DNA of 64,000 bases from Bordetella parapertussis. Its GTDB lineage: Bacteria > Pseudomonadota > Gammaproteobacteria > Burkholderiales > SG8-41. Within the stretch, counting starts at the first letter, position 1. Each line of letters starts with the position of its first letter. Below the pieces are notes generated by a model that saw only the letters and a list, made by a program, of their open reading frames with translations, searched no databases and was not told the origin of the DNA. Positions 1 to 9,062 of this stretch are shown piece by piece. Both the position numbers and the translations under genes were made by a program. The stretch is from positions 1-64,000 of the forward strand of contig CAMDSO010000007.1 of assembly GCA_945906935.1 (NCBI GenBank). The letters run 5' to 3'.

Positions 1-624
1 TTTTCCGGCGTCCAGCAAAAGGTTCTAGGCCTGTTGTTTGGGCATCCTGATCGCTCGTTCTACTCCAATGAGATCGCACGATTGGGCAAAACGGGAAACG
101 GCTCCTTGCAGCGAGAACTCGCCCGCCTGACGGCCTCGGGTCTTGTTGAAATGACGGTGATCGGCCGCCAAAAACACTACCAAGCAAACCATAAAAGTGT
201 TTTATATCATGAGATTAGATCAATAACCCTAAAAACATTCGGGCTTGCCGACGTGCTGCGCGACGCATTGCAAAGTCACCTTTCAAAAATTCGATATGCG
301 TTTATTTTTGGCTCGATCGCCAAAGGCACGGATAACACGGACAGCGACATCGACGTCATGGTGATTGCCGACGGTCTTGGCTACAGCGAACTCTTTGAAA
401 GCCTGACCAAAGCCGAGAGCCTGCTCGACCGTAAAGTCAGCCCCACCCTTTATGCGCCCGCTGATTTTCTGCGCAAAAAAAACAATGACAATCACTTTGT
501 CACCCGCGTGCTTGAACAACCCAAAATAGACCTGCTGGGAGAAGAAGATGCCATCGAATCAGGAAAGCCTGCAGAACCTGCTGAAGATCGGCCAGCTCAA
601 AGCGGAGCCCCCGAGTCAGTCTGA
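1..624 (+). CDS. HTH + MNT-type nucleotidyltransferase (antitoxin-like), 5' end outside window
   Basis: The reading frame is open from base 1, so the track's TTG start at 34 is probably internal and the gene begins upstream of the window. The first ~60 residues form a winged-helix domain (SNEIARLG, then SLQRELARLTASGLV). It is followed by a minimal nucleotidyltransferase core, GS-x-AKG at track residues 93-98 and SDIDV with paired Asp at 105 and 107, the expected metal ligands. Proteins of this kind pair with HEPN proteins in MNT-HEPN modules, where the MNT partner neutralises the HEPN ribonuclease, in studied cases by modifying it. The downstream HEPN gene overlaps this one by 77 bp, which supports the pairing. 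The role as antitoxin is inferred from family and context. Confidence 0.8.
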   Translation, partial: FSGVQQKVLGLLFGHPDRSFYSNEIARLGKTGNGSLQRELARLTASGLVEMTVIGRQKHYQANHKSVLYHEIRSITLKTFGLADVLRDALQSHLSKIRYAFIFGSIAKGTDNTDSDIDVMVIADGLGYSELFESLTKAESLLDRKVSPTLYAPADFLRKKNNDNHFVTRVLEQPKIDLLGEEDAIESGKPAEPAEDRPAQSGAPESV

Positions 625-982
625 ATTTAACGGGTTGGTCAAAGCGGCCGCCAATCGACTCAGGGATGCCGAAAATCCTGCCAACAGCGCGGACAGCCGC
701 TTTACGCTGTCCTACGACGCCGCACACTCGCTCGCCCTCGCCGCGCTGCGCTGGCATGGCTATCGCACAGCCGACCGATACACGGTGTTTCAGGCCCTGC
801 CACATACCTTGTCATTTTCTACACCACGATGGCGGTTTCTCGATGACTGCCATCGAAGGCGCAACATTGTGCTCTACGACGGCGATCTCATTGAAGACGA
901 ACCGCTGATCGAGGCATTAATCGTTGTCACCCGGGAATTGCTCGCGGCAGTCGGCCGACTGGGGCCCGTACCGTCTTCGTGA
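548..982 (+). CDS. HEPN-domain protein (putative toxin partner)
   Basis: A 144-residue, mostly helical protein that starts inside the upstream nucleotidyltransferase gene, with GGAG 7 nt before the ATG. The helix pair and the segment RRRNIVLYDG near residue 108 fit the HEPN fold. Classical HEPN ribonucleases carry R-x4-6-H. Here the motif reads R-N-x3-Y, so Tyr stands where His is expected. I recall that some small HEPN subfamilies share RNx3Y, so this may be a subfamily trait rather than inactivation. With its overlapping neighbour it forms a likely toxin-antitoxin or defence module. RNase activity is not shown by the sequence. Confidence 0.7.
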   Translation: MPSNQESLQNLLKIGQLKAEPPSQSEFNGLVKAAANRLRDAENPANSADSRFTLSYDAAHSLALAALRWHGYRTADRYTVFQALPHTLSFSTPRWRFLDDCHRRRNIVLYDGDLIEDEPLIEALIVVTRELLAAVGRLGPVPSS

Positions 983-1094
983 AGCGTATCGGAAGCTGAA
1001 GAAACCCGTCAGTGCGAATTTTCAGCAAGCTGCGAGATCAAGCTCGCGATACAATTTTGCGCTTCCTCGATCTGGAATCAGCCCAGGCCCGCCA

Positions 1095-4000
1095 CTAACG
1101 CGCCAGCGCATCCCACATTTTTTTCAAACGCTTGACCGACACCGGCATCGGTGTCTTCAGTTCCTGCGCGAACAGCGAGACGCGCAATTCTTCGATCTGC
1201 CAGCGAAAGTCTTCCAAGCGCGCGTCGCCCAGCCCCGCCTTGCGCAGTTTTTCTTCGCGCTCGGCATAGAGCCTCCATAACGCAGCGATCTCGACGGCGT
1301 GACGGTCGTCGCGCTCGGCGTTGGCGCCGTATTTATCGATACGCAGTTGCATGCCTTTGAGATAACGCGGCAGATGCTGCAACTGTTCCCACGGCGTGGC
1401 GGTGAAGAAGCCTTTGTAGACCAGCCGCGGCAATTGCGCCCGCACATCGGCCACCACGCGATTAAGCGGGCCCTTGGCGGCGCCGGCTTTTTGCAGCGCC
1501 AGATGATATTCCTGCGCGATCGCCGTAAAGAGGCGGCAGGCCGCGGGCGACACCGCCGGCAACCGCGTGCGCGCGCGGCCTTTGAGTGTTTCATAGGCTT
1601 TTTGATTGCGCGGCAGTTCGTCTTCACCGATAAACGCGCGATCGGCGATAGCGTCGACGAGGTCTTCCTTCAACTCCTCGGCAGCGGCCGCGTTGCGCAA
1701 CTGGATCAAGGGTTGCGTCAGCCCGCCCACCACCTTGAGGAGATTGCGCATCTGCTCTTTAAGTTCGAGCCGCAGCAGACGAACGACGCCGGCACGTGTC
1801 GATTGATCGGCGGCGGCACGCACATCGAACAAGCGAATCGAGACACTTTCTTTTTCATCAACCAGCGCCGGATAGCCGGTGAGCTTGCGGCCGTCACGCG
1901 TAAAGGTGATCTGTTCGGGCAGGTCGCCGATATCCCAGGCCGTGATGCCGGCGCGCTCGACACCGGGTTCGGCAATGCTAAAAGTGAGCTGCGCGGCCTG
2001 CCCGAGTTCAGCTTTGAGTGTGGCAAGGTCGCGCCCCATCGCCAGTTCGCGAGCGGTCTCATCGATCACGCGGTAGTTCATTTTGAGATGTGGCGGTACG
2101 TCCGCCTTGTCCCAGTCTTCGCTGCTAATCGGCGCGCCGATCTTGCGGTGCGCATAGCGCGTCAAGGCATCGACCAGACTGGCGGCGGTTTTTTTCTCTT
2201 CGGCCTCGACGAGAAATTCCGTTACGCTGTCGGGAACCGGCACGAAGTGACGGCGCAGTTGTTTCGGCAGCCCCTTTAAATAGGCGGCGACCTTGTCGCG
2301 AATCATGCCGGGCACCAACCAGTCAAAACGCGCCGCATCAAGTTGATTCAGAAGCGCCAGCGGCACACTCAAGGTGACGCCATCGAGCGAATGTGTGGGT
2401 TCAAAACGATACGCGAGATTGAGATAGACCTCGCCCACGGCAACCCGCCCTGGAAACTGTGCCTCACTGACATCGGTGGCCGCATGGCGCATCAGAAACT
2501 CACGCGTCATGTAGAGCAGCTTGGGCTGGGTCGCTTCAACCTGTTTGCGCCATTGCTCGAAGGCCGCGCCGTTGTAGATACCGGCGGGCACCAGCGCATC
2601 ATAAAACTCGAACAAGGCCTGCTCATCGACCAGCACATCGGGACGCCGCGCCTTGTGTTCGAGTTCGCGAATCTCCGCGATCAAACGCTGGTTATGAGCG
2701 AGAAACGGCGCCTTGGTATCGAATTCACCGGTGGCCAGCCCCTCGCGGATAAACACCTCGCGTGCCTCGACCGGATTGATCGGGCCGTAATGCACACGCC
2801 GCCGCGACACTAGGGTCAGGCCGTAGAGCGTGACCCGCTCCCAGGCGTTGACCATCGCGCGCTTGCGCTCCCAATGCGGATCAAAGTAGTGCCGCTTGAC
2901 CAGATGGGAGGCCACACCCTCGACCCATTCCGGTTCGATCTTCGCCGCGCCGCGCGCATAGAGGCGCGTGGTTTCAGTCAGTTCAGCCGCCACCACCCAT
3001 TTCGGCTTGCTCTTCTTCAGCCCCGAGCCCGGAAAGATCGCAAACTTGATGGCACGCGCGCCGAGATAGACGTCGCCCTCCTCGGTTTTCATACCGATAT
3101 TACCGAGCAAGCCAGCGAGCAAGGCGCGATGAATCTGCTCGTAACTGGCGGGCGTTTCATTGAAGACCACCCCCATCTCGGCGACCTGCACATGCAGCTG
3201 GCCGTGCACATCGCGCCATTCACGCATGCGACGCGGCGACAAAAATGTGGCGTGCAAATCTTCGAGCAGGCGGCGCTTTGATTTTTTGTGTTTGAGCGCC
3301 TCAGCGTACCACTCCCACATTTTGAGGTAGGCGACAAAGTCGGAGCGCTCGTCATTGAATTTCGCATGCGCCTGATCGGCAGCCGCGGCCCGCTCATAAG
3401 GGCGATCGCGCGGATCCTGAATTTCCAGCGCCGAGGCGATGATCAACATTTCTGTCGTGCAACGATGCTCATCGGCGGCGATAATCATGCGCGATATCCG
3501 CGGATCAATCGGAAACTTCGCCAGACGCCAGCCTATCCTGGTCAGTTCGTTGCGCTCATCGACGGCACCGAGTTCCGACAACAACTGATAGCCGTCAGCA
3601 ATCATGCGCGAGCCGGGCGCTTCAAGAAAGGGGAAATCCTCGACGTTGCCGATCTTCAGCGCCTTCATGCGCAGGATCACGGACGCCAGCGACGAGCGCA
3701 GGATTTCCGGGTCGGTGAATTCGGGCCGCAGTTTGTAATCATCTTCGGCGTAGAGCCGTATGCACACCCCGGCGGCGACGCGACCGCAACGGCCGGCACG
3801 CTGGTTAGCCGAGGCGCGTGAAATGTTTTCAGTCTGCAGTTGCTCGACCTTGTTGCGATAGCTGTAACGGTTGATGCGCGCAAGCCCGCTGTCGATCACA
3901 TAACGGATGCCCGGCACGGTGAGCGAGGTTTCCGCCACATTGGTGGCGAGCACGATGCGGCGTCCGCCGGCGGGCTTGAACACGCGCTCCTGCTCTTCAA

Positions 4001-4841
4001 ACGACAACCGTGCGTAGAGCGGCAGAATTTCTGCGCCCTGCGGATGATGCTTGCGCAACAGTTCGGCGGTGTCACGGATCTCACGTTCACCCGGCAGGAA
4101 AATCAGAATGTCGCCGCCGGCGCGTTCGCGCGCGAGTTCGTCAACCGCATCGAGGATGGCCTGCCCCGGCTCCTCTTCTTCGTCTTCGTCGAGTTTCGGC
4201 GGGTGGTAGCGCAGCTCCACCGGATAAAGTCGGCCGCTCACTTCAATCACCGGTGCGGGCGTGCCGCCGCTGGCGAAGTGTTCGGCAAAGCGTCCGGCAT
4301 CGATGGTGGCCGAGGTCACGATCAATTTAAGATCGGGGCGTTGCGGCAGCACCCGTCTGAGATAGCCGAGCAGAAAGTCAATGTTGAGGCTGCGTTCATG
4401 CGCCTCGTCGATGATCAGCGTGTCATAGGCTTGCAACAGCCGGTCGCCCTGCGTCTCGGCGAGCAGTATGCCGTCGGTCATCACCTTGATATAAGTGTCG
4501 CGCGAGACCTTGTCGGAAAAACGCACCTTGTAGCCGACCGCATGGCCCAACGGTGTATTGAGTTCGGCCGCCACGCGTGTGGCTACCGTGCGCGCAGCGA
4601 TACGCCGCGGTTGCGTGTGACCGATCAGACCAGAGACGCCGCGCTTTAAATCAAGACAGATTTTCGGCAGCTGGGTGGTTTTGCCCGAACCGGTTTCACC
4701 GCAGACGATGACCACCTGGTTTTCCGCAATCGCGCGTGCGATCTCCTCGCGCCGCCCCACTACCGGTAAATCTTCCGGGTAGGTCGGGCGTGGCAAGGCG
4801 GCGAGGCGCCGTTCCAGATCAGCAGGTTGAAGTCGGCTCAT
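1095..4841 (-). CDS. hrpA: ATP-dependent RNA helicase HrpA (DEAH box)
   Basis: The product is 1248 aa when started at MSRLQPADLE; the track's longer start adds 53 residues of non-helicase sequence. Visible motifs are Walker A GETGSGKTT near residue 46, DEAH in IIDEAHERS near 140, SAT in VTSATIDA near 175, and motif VI QRAGRCGR. The HA2 and OB-fold regions follow. A long C-terminal DUF3418-type extension is what separates HrpA (about 1300 aa in E. coli) from the shorter HrpB. In E. coli HrpA acts in mRNA processing and resolves stalled or collided ribosomes. The gene stands alone here, convergent with the HEPN gene. No frameshift was noticed. Confidence 0.95.
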   Translation of the reverse strand: MSRLQPADLERRLAALPRPTYPEDLPVVGRREEIARAIAENQVVIVCGETGSGKTTQLPKICLDLKRGVSGLIGHTQPRRIAARTVATRVAAELNTPLGHAVGYKVRFSDKVSRDTYIKVMTDGILLAETQGDRLLQAYDTLIIDEAHERSLNIDFLLGYLRRVLPQRPDLKLIVTSATIDAGRFAEHFASGGTPAPVIEVSGRLYPVELRYHPPKLDEDEEEEPGQAILDAVDELARERAGGDILIFLPGEREIRDTAELLRKHHPQGAEILPLYARLSFEEQERVFKPAGGRRIVLATNVAETSLTVPGIRYVIDSGLARINRYSYRNKVEQLQTENISRASANQRAGRCGRVAAGVCIRLYAEDDYKLRPEFTDPEILRSSLASVILRMKALKIGNVEDFPFLEAPGSRMIADGYQLLSELGAVDERNELTRIGWRLAKFPIDPRISRMIIAADEHRCTTEMLIIASALEIQDPRDRPYERAAAADQAHAKFNDERSDFVAYLKMWEWYAEALKHKKSKRRLLEDLHATFLSPRRMREWRDVHGQLHVQVAEMGVVFNETPASYEQIHRALLAGLLGNIGMKTEEGDVYLGARAIKFAIFPGSGLKKSKPKWVVAAELTETTRLYARGAAKIEPEWVEGVASHLVKRHYFDPHWERKRAMVNAWERVTLYGLTLVSRRRVHYGPINPVEAREVFIREGLATGEFDTKAPFLAHNQRLIAEIRELEHKARRPDVLVDEQALFEFYDALVPAGIYNGAAFEQWRKQVEATQPKLLYMTREFLMRHAATDVSEAQFPGRVAVGEVYLNLAYRFEPTHSLDGVTLSVPLALLNQLDAARFDWLVPGMIRDKVAAYLKGLPKQLRRHFVPVPDSVTEFLVEAEEKKTAASLVDALTRYAHRKIGAPISSEDWDKADVPPHLKMNYRVIDETARELAMGRDLATLKAELGQAAQLTFSIAEPGVERAGITAWDIGDLPEQITFTRDGRKLTGYPALVDEKESVSIRLFDVRAAADQSTRAGVVRLLRLELKEQMRNLLKVVGGLTQPLIQLRNAAAAEELKEDLVDAIADRAFIGEDELPRNQKAYETLKGRARTRLPAVSPAACRLFTAIAQEYHLALQKAGAAKGPLNRVVADVRAQLPRLVYKGFFTATPWEQLQHLPRYLKGMQLRIDKYGANAERDDRHAVEIAALWRLYAEREEKLRKAGLGDARLEDFRWQIEELRVSLFAQELKTPMPVSVKRLKKMWDALAR

Positions 4842-5015
4842 GGCGCGGCGGATTGTAGCGCAATGACGGTGACGAAAAGCTTGATCGTCAGGGCCAACCG
4901 GATGGCGGGGATGGTGTGTATGGCCACGCTCAAACGCAATGCAATGCGGAAATCGTATTGGCGGAATACGCCGCGCTTCTTCAGAGCGACCGGACCACAC
5001 GAATGGTGATTAGAG

Positions 5016-5141
5016 ACGTCCTTCCACCTTCATGGGGGAAGGTCAGGACGGGGGTGAAAACACAGGCGCGACTTTTAATGCCCGGGAAATTTCAACGCTG
5101 CCCCTCTCACCCCCGCCCTCGCCCACAAGAGGAGAGGGCGC
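5016..5141. repeat. Inverted pair of GC-rich intergenic repeat units
   Basis: The roughly 320-base gap between hrpA and the PEBP gene holds two similar C-rich units in opposite orientation. The left unit (about 5016-5056) contains nested palindromes, CGTCCT/AGGACG and CCTTCC/GGAAGG, and reads on the minus strand as CACCCCCGTCCTGACC. The right unit (about 5095-5141) reads CACCCCCGCCCTCGCC on the plus strand and folds through GCCCTC/GAGGGC. This is typical of dispersed hairpin repeats in proteobacterial intergenic DNA. It could also end transcription of the minus-strand PEBP gene. The rest of the gap shows no gene. Confidence 0.5.
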
Positions 5142-5160
5142 AAACCCCGACCAGCAATGC

Positions 5161-5790
5161 TCAGTACTTGAGCGCCGGATTCAAACTATAAACACCGGTC
5201 AGCGTCGCTTCGGCCAACACATGACTTTTGATTGCGGCGCGCACCTCCAGGCCTTTGAACACGCCTTCGATCGGGCAACGTACAACGTCCAGCGCATACA
5301 AGGTGAACACATAGTGATGCAGGATCTCATCGTTCCACGGCGGGCAGCAACCGTCATAGCCATGATAATTGCCCGCCATGTCGGGATCACTGGCAAACCA
5401 GCCGGTGTAATCGTTGATGCCCTGACGCGTGCCGCGCGGCCCGGCGGGCCCGGGCTTGCCGTGCGCCGTGACGCCATCTGAGAACTCGCCCGCCGCAATA
5501 CTGTGCGCGTCCGCCGGCAGATCGACCAACACCCAGTGATAAAAATCAACCCGCGGCAGCGTGGCGGCGATGCTGCGCCCCTCACGGTTGACGTCGTCCC
5601 CCACGCTGGGCACATCGTAATCGTGGCACAGCAATACAAACGAACGCACGCCAGCGGGTACCTCGCTCCACGCCAGTTGCGGATTACGGTTTTTCGACAT
5701 CGCCAGGTGCTTGACCGGATCAATCACACAAAACGCGTATTCGCCGGCAATCACGCCGTTATTCTGAAAACCAGAACTGACCAGTTTCAT
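5161..5790 (-). CDS. YbhB/YbcL-type PEBP (Raf kinase inhibitor-like) protein
   Basis: A 209-residue protein of the phosphatidylethanolamine-binding family. Recognisable features are SGFQNNGVI at the N-terminus, NPQLAWSEVPAGVRSFVLLCHDYD, the ligand-site segment FYHWVLVDLPA, and HGYDGCCPP followed by HHYVFTLYALD. These match bacterial YbhB-like proteins, although the loop around residues 110-140 is longer than in E. coli YbhB (158 aa). No signal peptide is visible, so a cytoplasmic location is likely. The physiological ligand of bacterial PEBPs is unknown. The gene is monocistronic and bounded on its 3' side by the repeat region. Confidence 0.85.
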   Translation of the reverse strand: MKLVSSGFQNNGVIAGEYAFCVIDPVKHLAMSKNRNPQLAWSEVPAGVRSFVLLCHDYDVPSVGDDVNREGRSIAATLPRVDFYHWVLVDLPADAHSIAAGEFSDGVTAHGKPGPAGPRGTRQGINDYTGWFASDPDMAGNYHGYDGCCPPWNDEILHHYVFTLYALDVVRCPIEGVFKGLEVRAAIKSHVLAEATLTGVYSLNPALKY

Positions 5791-5855
5791 TGCTGCCTCC
5801 GCACGTTAAACATTGACACGATTATAACCATGACCCCACCGCCAGCCACCCGCAT

Positions 5856-6887
5856 TCAAGGTGCAGCCAGTTGCGCCTCGCGCGTCTCTTTGGGTAGCGC
5901 GGCCAGACGTCTTGCCTCGGCGTAAAAAGCGGTGAAGTCGCCGTTGCCGCGTGCAAACACACGCTGCAGCGCGGGCAGCCAGGCGTGATAAAGCGTGAAC
6001 GCAGCAAGCTGAGCGTTGTTAAGCCCGGCAAACAGCGCATCGTAACCGGCATAGCCGTTCCAGCCCGTCTTGAGCACAAGATAGCGTTGTTGCGCGTCGG
6101 CCAGGCTCTCTGCCTTGCGCTCGCGCATGAAGTCCGGCGCGATCCTCAACCGGTAGAGTGAGGCAAGTTCCGATCGTACCGACTGCAACAACGCGGACAC
6201 CGCAGCACGACGCGACGCCGCCTGTGCCGCCGCTTCGCGCATGGCCACATCGCCCTCCTGCGCCAGCCAAAGCTCAAGGCCGGCACTCTCCACCGCCATG
6301 GCGAACGATTCATTGAACTCCGAGTCACCCGGCACATACACCACCTGATGCGCGAGCTCATGAAAAATCAGCCGCGCCAGTTCGTAATCGGGATAATGAA
6401 TAAAGGTGTTGAGCAGCGGATCATCAAACCAGCCGAGCGTCGAATACGCCGGCACACCGGCAACGTGCACATCCAGCCCAGCCTCCCGCAAACCATGGGC
6501 GAAGCCATCGGCAGCCTCTCGCAAAAAATAGCCGCGATACCCCACACAACCGGCAAACGGAAAACACCAGCGTTGCGGTTCCAGTGTCAGCGCGCCAGCG
6601 GCGAATACATTCCACACCACGTAGGGGCGTTGCAGATCGGCATAACTGCGATAGCTCGCGTTATCGGGCAGCTTGAGCGTGTCGATGGCAAATGCGCGGA
6701 TCGCGGCGGCACGTTGCAAACGCCGCTTCAAGACCGGCGCGGTCGCGTCATCAGCCAGTGTGGCGTCCAGCGGACGGCGCGCCGCATTGACCTCCATCTG
6801 CCCCTGCACCGACTGCAGGTAATAGCCGAGATCAGCACAACCACCGAGTAGCAACAGCAAAGCGGCGAACACCGCACGCAAACACAT
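5856..6887 (-). CDS. Predicted aminopeptidase (COG4324-like), lipoprotein
   Basis: A zinc-peptidase-like protein with HELAH (HExxH) followed by NESFAMAVE, the arrangement of the predicted aminopeptidase family. The track start at 6962 would overlap the upstream gene. The ATG at 6887 gives a textbook lipoprotein signal (MCLRAVFAALLLLLGGC) with lipobox LGGC and leaves 16 bp after the upstream hydrolase. The mature protein would be anchored to a membrane, probably in the periplasm. It is the third gene of a minus-strand operon with an alpha/beta hydrolase and a histidine phosphatase. The substrate is unknown. Confidence 0.8.
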   Translation of the reverse strand: MCLRAVFAALLLLLGGCADLGYYLQSVQGQMEVNAARRPLDATLADDATAPVLKRRLQRAAAIRAFAIDTLKLPDNASYRSYADLQRPYVVWNVFAAGALTLEPQRWCFPFAGCVGYRGYFLREAADGFAHGLREAGLDVHVAGVPAYSTLGWFDDPLLNTFIHYPDYELARLIFHELAHQVVYVPGDSEFNESFAMAVESAGLELWLAQEGDVAMREAAAQAASRRAAVSALLQSVRSELASLYRLRIAPDFMRERKAESLADAQQRYLVLKTGWNGYAGYDALFAGLNNAQLAAFTLYHAWLPALQRVFARGNGDFTAFYAEARRLAALPKETREAQLAAP

Positions 6888-6903
6888 CGCCAGCCAGACG
6901 CCC

Positions 6904-7545
6904 TCAAGCAGCGTGATCAAAACGCCCCTCGCGCAGGAAGGTGGCGGTTTGCACCGCCACACTATGCGCGAACAACATCCCGGAATGGTTCACGGGCAGG
7001 ACGATGTGATCGCGCGCGCCGGCCAGACGCGTTTCATCGACGGCCACCGCACCGTCATTGGGTTCGGGCAGATCGGGTGCCACCAATAAACCCAGGCCGA
7101 AGGCGTTGCTACCAGCGATGACGCCGATTTCGCGCGCCGAGAAATCGCCCGGCGCTTCACGCGCATACCACTCGGCGAGACTGCGGCCGACGGCCATGCC
7201 GCCGAGTTGATGTTGTGACAAGGCGCGTGCCGCACCGCTGCCGCAAGAAGGTGTGCCGAGCAGGACGATACGCCCCACCAGCAGATCCGGCGCGCATTCG
7301 AGCATGCGGAGAATCACCAGCCCACCCAGGCTATGACCCACCCAGTGCATGCGCGCGTCGCCCTGCTCCCGCGCGTATGCCGCCAGCGCCAGCGCATTTT
7401 CAGTGAGCGTGGGAGCCACCGTCGAATACGAATAGCAGCGCGCGTCGTAGCCCTCTTGCGCCAGATAATGGCGCTGCCATTCCATCACCACGCCGTGCAT
7501 CCACAAGCCGTGCACGAGTATGACTGGCGGCAAAGCGGCACTCAT
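6904..7545 (-). CDS. Alpha/beta hydrolase (lipase/esterase-like)
   Basis: A 213-aa protein opening with the oxyanion segment PPVILVHGLWMHG. The nucleophile elbow is GHSLGG near residue 70. A late His lies in VNHSGMLF, close to a LLGTPSCGSGAA segment typical of lipase-like hydrolases. No signal peptide is seen. The start overlaps the stop of the upstream phosphatase by 4 bp, so translation is probably coupled. The family covers esterases and lipase-like enzymes, and the substrate cannot be predicted. Confidence 0.85.
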   Translation of the reverse strand: MSAALPPVILVHGLWMHGVVMEWQRHYLAQEGYDARCYSYSTVAPTLTENALALAAYAREQGDARMHWVGHSLGGLVILRMLECAPDLLVGRIVLLGTPSCGSGAARALSQHQLGGMAVGRSLAEWYAREAPGDFSAREIGVIAGSNAFGLGLLVAPDLPEPNDGAVAVDETRLAGARDHIVLPVNHSGMLFAHSVAVQTATFLREGRFDHAA

Positions 7546-8168
7546 GCGACGGTCCGCATTCCCTCTTCGAGATGGCTGGCGTCGCCCCAGACGATGATCT
7601 GCCAGGCGCTGCCGTCATGGCGCAGGCGGTTGATGCCGGCGTTGACCAATTCGTGGATGCGCGGCTCTTCAGGCGGAATACCCTTGGCCAGACGGTAGAA
7701 CACATCGAGCACCAATCCGTGGGTGACGATCGCCACCTGTTGTTGCGGATGGCGCGCAATAATCTCATCCATGCAAGCGATGGCGCGTGCGTAAAAAGAC
7801 ACGCCGCTCTCGCCGCGCGGCATCGCAAAATGCTGGTCGCGGCTTTTGAAACACGCGTAATCGTCGGGGTAACGGGCAATCATTTCGTCGCGCGTGAGAC
7901 CTTCGAAGACACCGAAATTACGTTCGCGCAAACGCGGCTCGACGTTGAGACTGTGTCCAGTGGCTGCGGCGACACAACGCGCGGTTTCCTGGGCGCGGCC
8001 GGTATCGCTGCTATAGAGCGCATCAAACGACAGACCCGCCAGGTGTTTCGCCAGCAATTGCGCCTGACGCAAACCCTTTTCGGTCAGCGGGCTGTCGGAA
8101 TGGCCCTGCATGCGGCGTTCGGTGTTCCACACGGTCTGGCCGTGACGTATCAAAATAATTTCGGTCAT
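7542..8168 (-). CDS. Histidine phosphatase family protein (phosphoglycerate mutase-like)
   Basis: Starting at MTEIILIRHGQT, the protein has the catalytic RHG motif at residues 8-10, then ERRMQGHSDSPLTEKG, YSSDTGRAQETA and a second His in VTHGLVLD. These are all hallmarks of the branch containing GpmB, CobC and broad phosphatases. The track start at 8210 adds 14 residues before the canonical beta strand and is unlikely. It is the first gene of a three-gene operon. CobC-type activity is possible, but no cobalamin genes are nearby, so I would call it a phosphatase of unknown substrate. Confidence 0.88.
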   Translation of the reverse strand: MTEIILIRHGQTVWNTERRMQGHSDSPLTEKGLRQAQLLAKHLAGLSFDALYSSDTGRAQETARCVAAATGHSLNVEPRLRERNFGVFEGLTRDEMIARYPDDYACFKSRDQHFAMPRGESGVSFYARAIACMDEIIARHPQQQVAIVTHGLVLDVFYRLAKGIPPEEPRIHELVNAGINRLRHDGSAWQIIVWGDASHLEEGMRTVA

Positions 8169-8267
8169 TTCATACCCATCACAAACGGATCGTCTTGATG
8201 CCGCTACCACGGCGGAGCGGGTGCGCAGCGATTATAGGACAGGCCGCTTCTGTATACTGCGCCTACC

Positions 8268-9008
8268 ATGCCATTTGAATTACACCACCTGCTGCTGATC
8301 GCAACCATCGCCTTCGCCGCCTATGTACTGCTGGCGCTGTCGGGCTTCGGTTCGAATCTGGTGACGGTGCCACTGCTCGGGCACCTGTTTCCGCTGACCT
8401 ATGTGATGCCGATGCTCGCCATCCTCGACTTCAGCGCATCGATGCGGATCAGTTTTCAATCGCGCGGCCACCTGCTAAAGGGCGAGTTGTGGTGGCTGCT
8501 GCCCAGCCTGGGCGCCGGCATCGCCGCCGGCACCACCTTGCTGGTCAATCTGCCGCCGGCGGTGACGATGGGTACGCTCGGCGCGGCCATCCTCGCCTAT
8601 GGGCTGTATTCCTACAAGGAACGCACCGTCGCCTTCCGCCTGCCGCAATGGGCTGCGGTGCCCTGCGGCATCGCCGGTGGCGTGCTCTCGGCGCTGTTCG
8701 GCACCGGTGGGCCGGTTTATGTCACCTATCTGGCGGCGCGCGGGCATGATCCGCGGGCGATCCGCTCCACGATCACGGTATTGCTGACCCTCACAGCATT
8801 CACGCGCATCGGCATCTATCTGCTCTACGGCTTGTATGCGCAGGACAATGTGCTCTGGTATGCGCTGGGCGCCGCACCCGCCATGTTGGCCGGCGTCTGG
8901 CTCGGCCACCATCTGCATTTGAATCTATCGAAACAGCGGCTGCTGCAATGTCTCTCGCTGCTGCTGATCGCCAGCGGCCTGTCGTTGCTGGTACGCGCCG
9001 CCGCCTGA
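8268..9008 (+). CDS. TauE/SafE-family membrane exporter
   Basis: A 246-aa polytopic membrane protein with about eight hydrophobic segments. It carries the family's repeated glycine-rich pattern (ALSGFGSNLVTVPLLG near the N-terminus, GVLSALFGTGGPVYVTYL in the second half). TauE/SafE proteins export sulfite, sulfoacetate or related anions, and the substrate here is not evident. It is divergent from the phosphatase operon. A TATACT box (8253-8258) lies only 9 nt before the ATG, which would give a very short or leaderless transcript. A hairpin follows the stop codon. Confidence 0.88.
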   Translation: MPFELHHLLLIATIAFAAYVLLALSGFGSNLVTVPLLGHLFPLTYVMPMLAILDFSASMRISFQSRGHLLKGELWWLLPSLGAGIAAGTTLLVNLPPAVTMGTLGAAILAYGLYSYKERTVAFRLPQWAAVPCGIAGGVLSALFGTGGPVYVTYLAARGHDPRAIRSTITVLLTLTAFTRIGIYLLYGLYAQDNVLWYALGAAPAMLAGVWLGHHLHLNLSKQRLLQCLSLLLIASGLSLLVRAAA

Positions 9009-9011
9009 CAT

Positions 9012-9045
9012 AAAAAAGCCGCGTCATCGTCGATGACGCGGCTTT
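9012..9045 (-). terminator. Intrinsic terminator between convergent genes
   Basis: A 15-bp perfect stem (AAAGCCGCGTCATCG paired with its complement, 9015-9045) with a minimal loop. Read on the minus strand it ends in six T residues, so it mainly serves the 9063-9455 gene. On the plus strand it is followed by only TTTGAT and would act weakly for the TauE gene. Confidence 0.85.
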
Positions 9046-9062
9046 GATACAACCGACCAGAG

